Below are positions 30,744 through 33,380 of a stretch of 33,380 nt of DNA, in pieces. Position 1 is the first letter of the stretch. Every line of letters starts with the position of its first letter. Position numbers and translations under genes: made by a program. This DNA is from Rhodoplanes serenus. GTDB lineage: Bacteria > Pseudomonadota > Alphaproteobacteria > Rhizobiales > Xanthobacteraceae. Where the stretch lies: assembly GCA_945893145.1 (NCBI GenBank), contig CAMDDZ010000063.1:1-33380 (forward strand). Direction: 5' to 3'. The notes beneath the pieces were generated by a model. That model was not told the DNA's origin, did not search any database, and was given only the letters and a program-made list of their open reading frames with translations.

Positions 30744-32012
30744 CTATTTCGTCAGCATCTGGATGCGCGCCCGCGCCAGACCGGCGAAATCGCAAGCGGC
30801 GAAGCGCGCCAGATGATCCTCATAGGCCGCAATGGTCCTGATCTCCTCAGTGCTTTTCCAATGCGTTTCGGCCCGCGCGCAGTTGGCGGCGGCTGGCGCC
30901 GCCGCGGGGACGAGCGGAGCGGATGGCGTCGCGGCGGCGCCCGGCAGCGGCATGCCGTAGCCGGCAAACGCCGTCACGATATCGGCCTGGATGTCCTTTG
31001 CGGCCGCGATATCGGCCTCGCCACCCGTGCGATCGCCCTGCTTCAGCTTGACGATGCCGCGGCCAAACAGCGAGTTTGCGAACTTCGGCCGCACCTTGAG
31101 CGCCGCCTCGTAATCCACCAAGGCCGCCTCGATCCGGCCGAGCTTCAGATTGACGAAGGCCCGGCTGTCCATGAAGTTGGCATTGCCCGGATCGAGCTGC
31201 AGCGCCTGATTACAGTCGGATAGCGCCTGCTGCAGGTCTCCGATGATGGCGCGATCCCAGCAGCGGCCGTTCCAGGCCTCCGCATAGTCCGGCTTCACCC
31301 GGCTGAGTTGGTCGTAGTCGCGAAGCGCCAACGCATGCTGCTTGTTGCGCTCGTAAATCCCCGCGCGAGACTCCAATGCATCAGCATGGTTCGCATCGAT
31401 CCGGATCGCCTCGCTGTAGTCGTTCAGCGCGCGGTCAAAATTTTTGTTGTTCGCCTGCGAACGGCCGCGCCAATAATAATACCGCGCGTCGGAGCTCTCG
31501 TAACCGATCGCCCGGGTGTAATCCTCGATGGCGCGGTCGTAGTCCTTCATCATGTAGTAGGTGTTGGCGCGCTCATAATAGACGTTGGTGTTCTTACGGC
31601 CCTGGCTTTCGATCTTGGTCGGAAAAGGATCCAGGCGGATTGCCGCGTTGAAATCGTCAAGCGCGCGATCGTAGTCCTTCTTGACGTAATACGACTGTCC
31701 ACGGCCGATGAAAGCATTGACCAGTCTGGGATTGAGGCGCAGCGCCTGATTGTAATCCGCAACGGCGCGATCGTAGTCGTCCTTCTTGTACCATTCGGCG
31801 GCGCGGTTCTGGTACAGCGTGGCGAGTGAATTGCCGGTGATCTTGCCCGTACCGATCGCACGCGTGCACGCGGCAATCGCCACATCTCCCGACTGGTAGG
31901 CGCAGGTGTCCTCATCCGCTGTCGCCGCGAAAGCCGCGCTCGGCGCGGTCATAACCATCATGGCGGCCGCGAAGCCCGCGGCCATGAGTACGCGCTGAAC
32001 GGTCGATGCCAT
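30744..32012 (-). CDS. Secreted tetratricopeptide-repeat protein
   Basis: No specific name is possible. The 422-residue protein has a Sec signal peptide (VQRVLMAAGFAAAMMVM, likely cleavage at AFA-AT near residue 29). The body has about eight TPR units from about 35 to 345, many with the core YDRAxxDYxxAIRLDP (YDRAVADYNQALRLNP, YDRALDDFNAAIRLDP, YDRAIEDYTRAIGYE, FDRALNDYSEAIRIDA). TPR arrays hold protein partners together. After a Pro/Ala linker, the last 45 residues (CARAETHWKSTEEIRTIAAY, then EDHLARFAACDFAGLARARI) form a separate tail that I recall from other rhizobial repeat proteins. The ATG at 32010-32012 has GGAGG six bases upstream; the frame is also open to 32060. It lies between mltG and yicC. 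Confidence 0.87.
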   Translation of the reverse strand: MASTVQRVLMAAGFAAAMMVMTAPSAAFAATADEDTCAYQSGDVAIAACTRAIGTGKITGNSLATLYQNRAAEWYKKDDYDRAVADYNQALRLNPRLVNAFIGRGQSYYVKKDYDRALDDFNAAIRLDPFPTKIESQGRKNTNVYYERANTYYMMKDYDRAIEDYTRAIGYESSDARYYYWRGRSQANNKNFDRALNDYSEAIRIDANHADALESRAGIYERNKQHALALRDYDQLSRVKPDYAEAWNGRCWDRAIIGDLQQALSDCNQALQLDPGNANFMDSRAFVNLKLGRIEAALVDYEAALKVRPKFANSLFGRGIVKLKQGDRTGGEADIAAAKDIQADIVTAFAGYGMPLPGAAATPSAPLVPAAAPAAANCARAETHWKSTEEIRTIAAYEDHLARFAACDFAGLARARIQMLTK

Positions 32013-32106
32013 GATGCCCTCCCGGCGGCTCGGCAATGTTCCTACAAACCTAAATAGCAAACATCAGAAATAGCAAAAGCCGTGCGACGTGTCGTGCCGC
32101 CGCGGC

Positions 32107-33380
32107 CTAGCGCGCAGGCCGGGTCCGCGCGCGCGCTGGCGTTGCGGCGGGTGGCGGGGGCGACGCTGTGGGGTCGACCTGTCTCTCGAACGAGCGCAGC
32201 CGCGCGACGTTCTTCTGGTGCTGATCGTAAGTATCGGCGAACACGTGCCCGCCGGTGCCGTCGGCGACGAAAAACACTTCCTTGGTGCGCGCCGGATTGG
32301 CGACCGCCTCAAGCGAGGCGCGGCCCGGGTTGGCAATCGGGCCCGGCGGCAGGCCGTCGATGACGTAAGTGTTATAGGGCGTCGGCTGGCGGATCTCGTT
32401 GGCCTGGATTGGACGGCCGAGCGTGGCCTTGCCGCCGACCAAGCCGTAGATGATGGTCGGGTCTGACTCCAGCCGCATCTTCTGCTTCAGCCGGTTGACA
32501 AACACCGCAGCGACTCGCGTGCGCTCGTCCGGCCTGCCGGTTTCCTTTTCGACGATCGACGCCAGGATCACGAGTTGGTCCGCGGTCCGGATTGGAAGAT
32601 CGGGGTTGCGGCGCTCCCAAGCTTCCTGGACGACGCGCTTGTGCGCCTGCTGCATGCGCTGAATCATCTGCTCGCGCGAGGTGCCGCGCGTGAAACGGTA
32701 GGTTTCCGGCAACAGCGTGCCCTCGCGCGGAATCTCGCGGATGTCGCCGGATAGGGTGTCGTTTTCCAGGAGCTTCTGCACGATCTGATCCGAGGTCAGG
32801 CCTTCGGCGACGGTGAACTGGTGCTGCACCACCTTGCCGTCGATGATGGTGTCCACCACGTCGCGCAGACTGGCGTTCCTCGGAAACTGGTACTCGCCGA
32901 ATTTCAGCTCGTTGCGCGTCTTCATCATGAGCGCGCCGGCGATGAACAGGTAAGGCTGGTCGATCACGCCCTCGCGCATGAGCAGATCGGCGGTATCGCG
33001 GATGCCGCCGCGCGGTATGTTGACGACCCTCTCGTCCTTGAGCGGTCCGGGCAAATCGAACCGCTGCTTGCCGACGACGAAGCCAACGCCGGCCGCAACC
33101 GTGATCAGAAAAACAACGGTCAGGAACAGATTGCCGGCGATCACAAACGGATTGCGCGCGCGCCTGGACCGCCGCGGCGGCTGCGGCACTTTATCGGGCT
33201 GAAGTGCGGCACGCGGGCTGCGCGGCGAAAGGCGCTTTGAATCGAGCCCCGCCGCATCCATCGGACCTGCCGTCAGCGGCGGTTCGCCCGCGGTTGCAAT
33301 CACTCGCGTGCTGGGCGACGACGCAACGGCAGCAGGCGCCGGCTCCGGTGCAGGCTCAGGTGGCGGCGGAGGCGGTGCTG
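32107..33380 (-). CDS. mltG: Endolytic murein transglycosylase MltG, 5' end beyond the window
   Basis: MltG cleaves nascent peptidoglycan strands in the periplasm and ends chain growth. There is a short cytoplasmic N-terminus, one membrane helix (PFVIAGNLFLTVVFLITVAA onward), a LysM-like region and the YceG catalytic domain. The motif LASIVEKETG holds the catalytic glutamate; MRLESDPTIIYGL and NTYVIDGLPPGPIANPG are also diagnostic. The C-terminus is Pro/Ala/Arg-rich. The frame stays open to the right edge with a Pro/Glu/Ala-rich stretch, so the real start may be outside. Internal candidates are GTG 33303 and ATG 33261 (which has a weak AGG upstream and gives MDAAGLDSKRLSPRSPRAAL). The TPR gene follows 94 bases downstream. 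Confidence 0.93.
   Translation of the reverse strand, partial: APPPPPPEPAPEPAPAAVASSPSTRVIATAGEPPLTAGPMDAAGLDSKRLSPRSPRAALQPDKVPQPPRRSRRARNPFVIAGNLFLTVVFLITVAAGVGFVVGKQRFDLPGPLKDERVVNIPRGGIRDTADLLMREGVIDQPYLFIAGALMMKTRNELKFGEYQFPRNASLRDVVDTIIDGKVVQHQFTVAEGLTSDQIVQKLLENDTLSGDIREIPREGTLLPETYRFTRGTSREQMIQRMQQAHKRVVQEAWERRNPDLPIRTADQLVILASIVEKETGRPDERTRVAAVFVNRLKQKMRLESDPTIIYGLVGGKATLGRPIQANEIRQPTPYNTYVIDGLPPGPIANPGRASLEAVANPARTKEVFFVADGTGGHVFADTYDQHQKNVARLRSFERQVDPTASPPPPAATPARARTRPAR

Noticed and set aside
31400..31800. Repeated nucleotide phrases such as GCGCGATCGTAGTC within the TPR gene
   Set aside because: They encode the repeated YDRA core of the TPR units, so they reflect protein repeats rather than a separate DNA element.
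1..33380. CRISPR arrays, tRNA/rRNA genes, prophage or toxin-antitoxin and defence clusters
   Set aside because: Read by eye on both strands; no regularly spaced repeats, no RNA-gene signatures and no recognisable defence or phage proteins.

Overview
The window is a dense, high-GC chromosomal segment of an alphaproteobacterium of the order Hyphomicrobiales (Rhizobiales), most likely in or near the Bradyrhizobium/Rhodopseudomonas/Xanthobacteraceae group. That is an inference from gene content and order (ppk-hdaA-permease-CDP-alcohol transferase diverging from purMN; pepA-holC diverging from lptFG-lptD-surA-pdxA-rsmA; mltG-TPR-yicC-gmk) and from the protein style. There are 27 genes with full evidence, one probable IS630-family transposase start cut by the left edge, and mltG running off the right edge. 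No rRNA, tRNA, CRISPR array, phage or defence island was seen.

Region 1 (1-6311, mostly minus strand): edge of a probable IS630 element, then polyphosphate metabolism (ppx, ppk), the DnaA-inactivating protein HdaA, an AI-2E/PerM-type permease and a CDP-alcohol phosphatidyltransferase. Two sites resembling Pho boxes lie just upstream of ppk, suggesting control by phosphate limitation. Region 2 (6430-8147, plus): purM-purN of purine synthesis. Region 3 (8162-15342): a more accessory mixture of a cold-shock protein with a long leader, a DoxX membrane protein, an orphan molybdopterin oxidoreductase, a TerC-family membrane protein, ndk, a tiny secreted His-rich protein, aquaporin Z and a Tat-exported cyclase-family hydrolase. 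Region 4 (15462-19967): an ABC-F ATPase, a small lipoprotein with a BamE-like segment, DNA polymerase III chi (holC) and leucyl aminopeptidase (pepA).

Region 5 (20271-29051, plus): an envelope and housekeeping operon. LptF and LptG (inner-membrane LPS export) overlap and lead into LptD (outer-membrane LPS insertion), a SurA-like periplasmic chaperone, PdxA (vitamin B6), RsmA (16S rRNA dimethylation) and a zinc alcohol dehydrogenase joined to rsmA by an ATGA overlap. Region 6 (29119-33380, minus): mltG, a secreted TPR protein, yicC and gmk, all in one direction.

Most of the window is conserved core genome and I do not see a convincing undescribed multi-gene system. The points most worth a second look are the tandem Pho-box-like sites before ppk, the IS630 edge beside ppx, the His-rich 75-residue secreted protein with an inverted repeat next to its ribosome site, the hairpins in the terC and molybdoenzyme leaders, the catalytically doubtful SurA, the BamE-like lipoprotein and the TPR protein with its distinct C-terminal tail. 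Many long open frames here are antisense or frame-shifted shadows caused by high GC and were left out.
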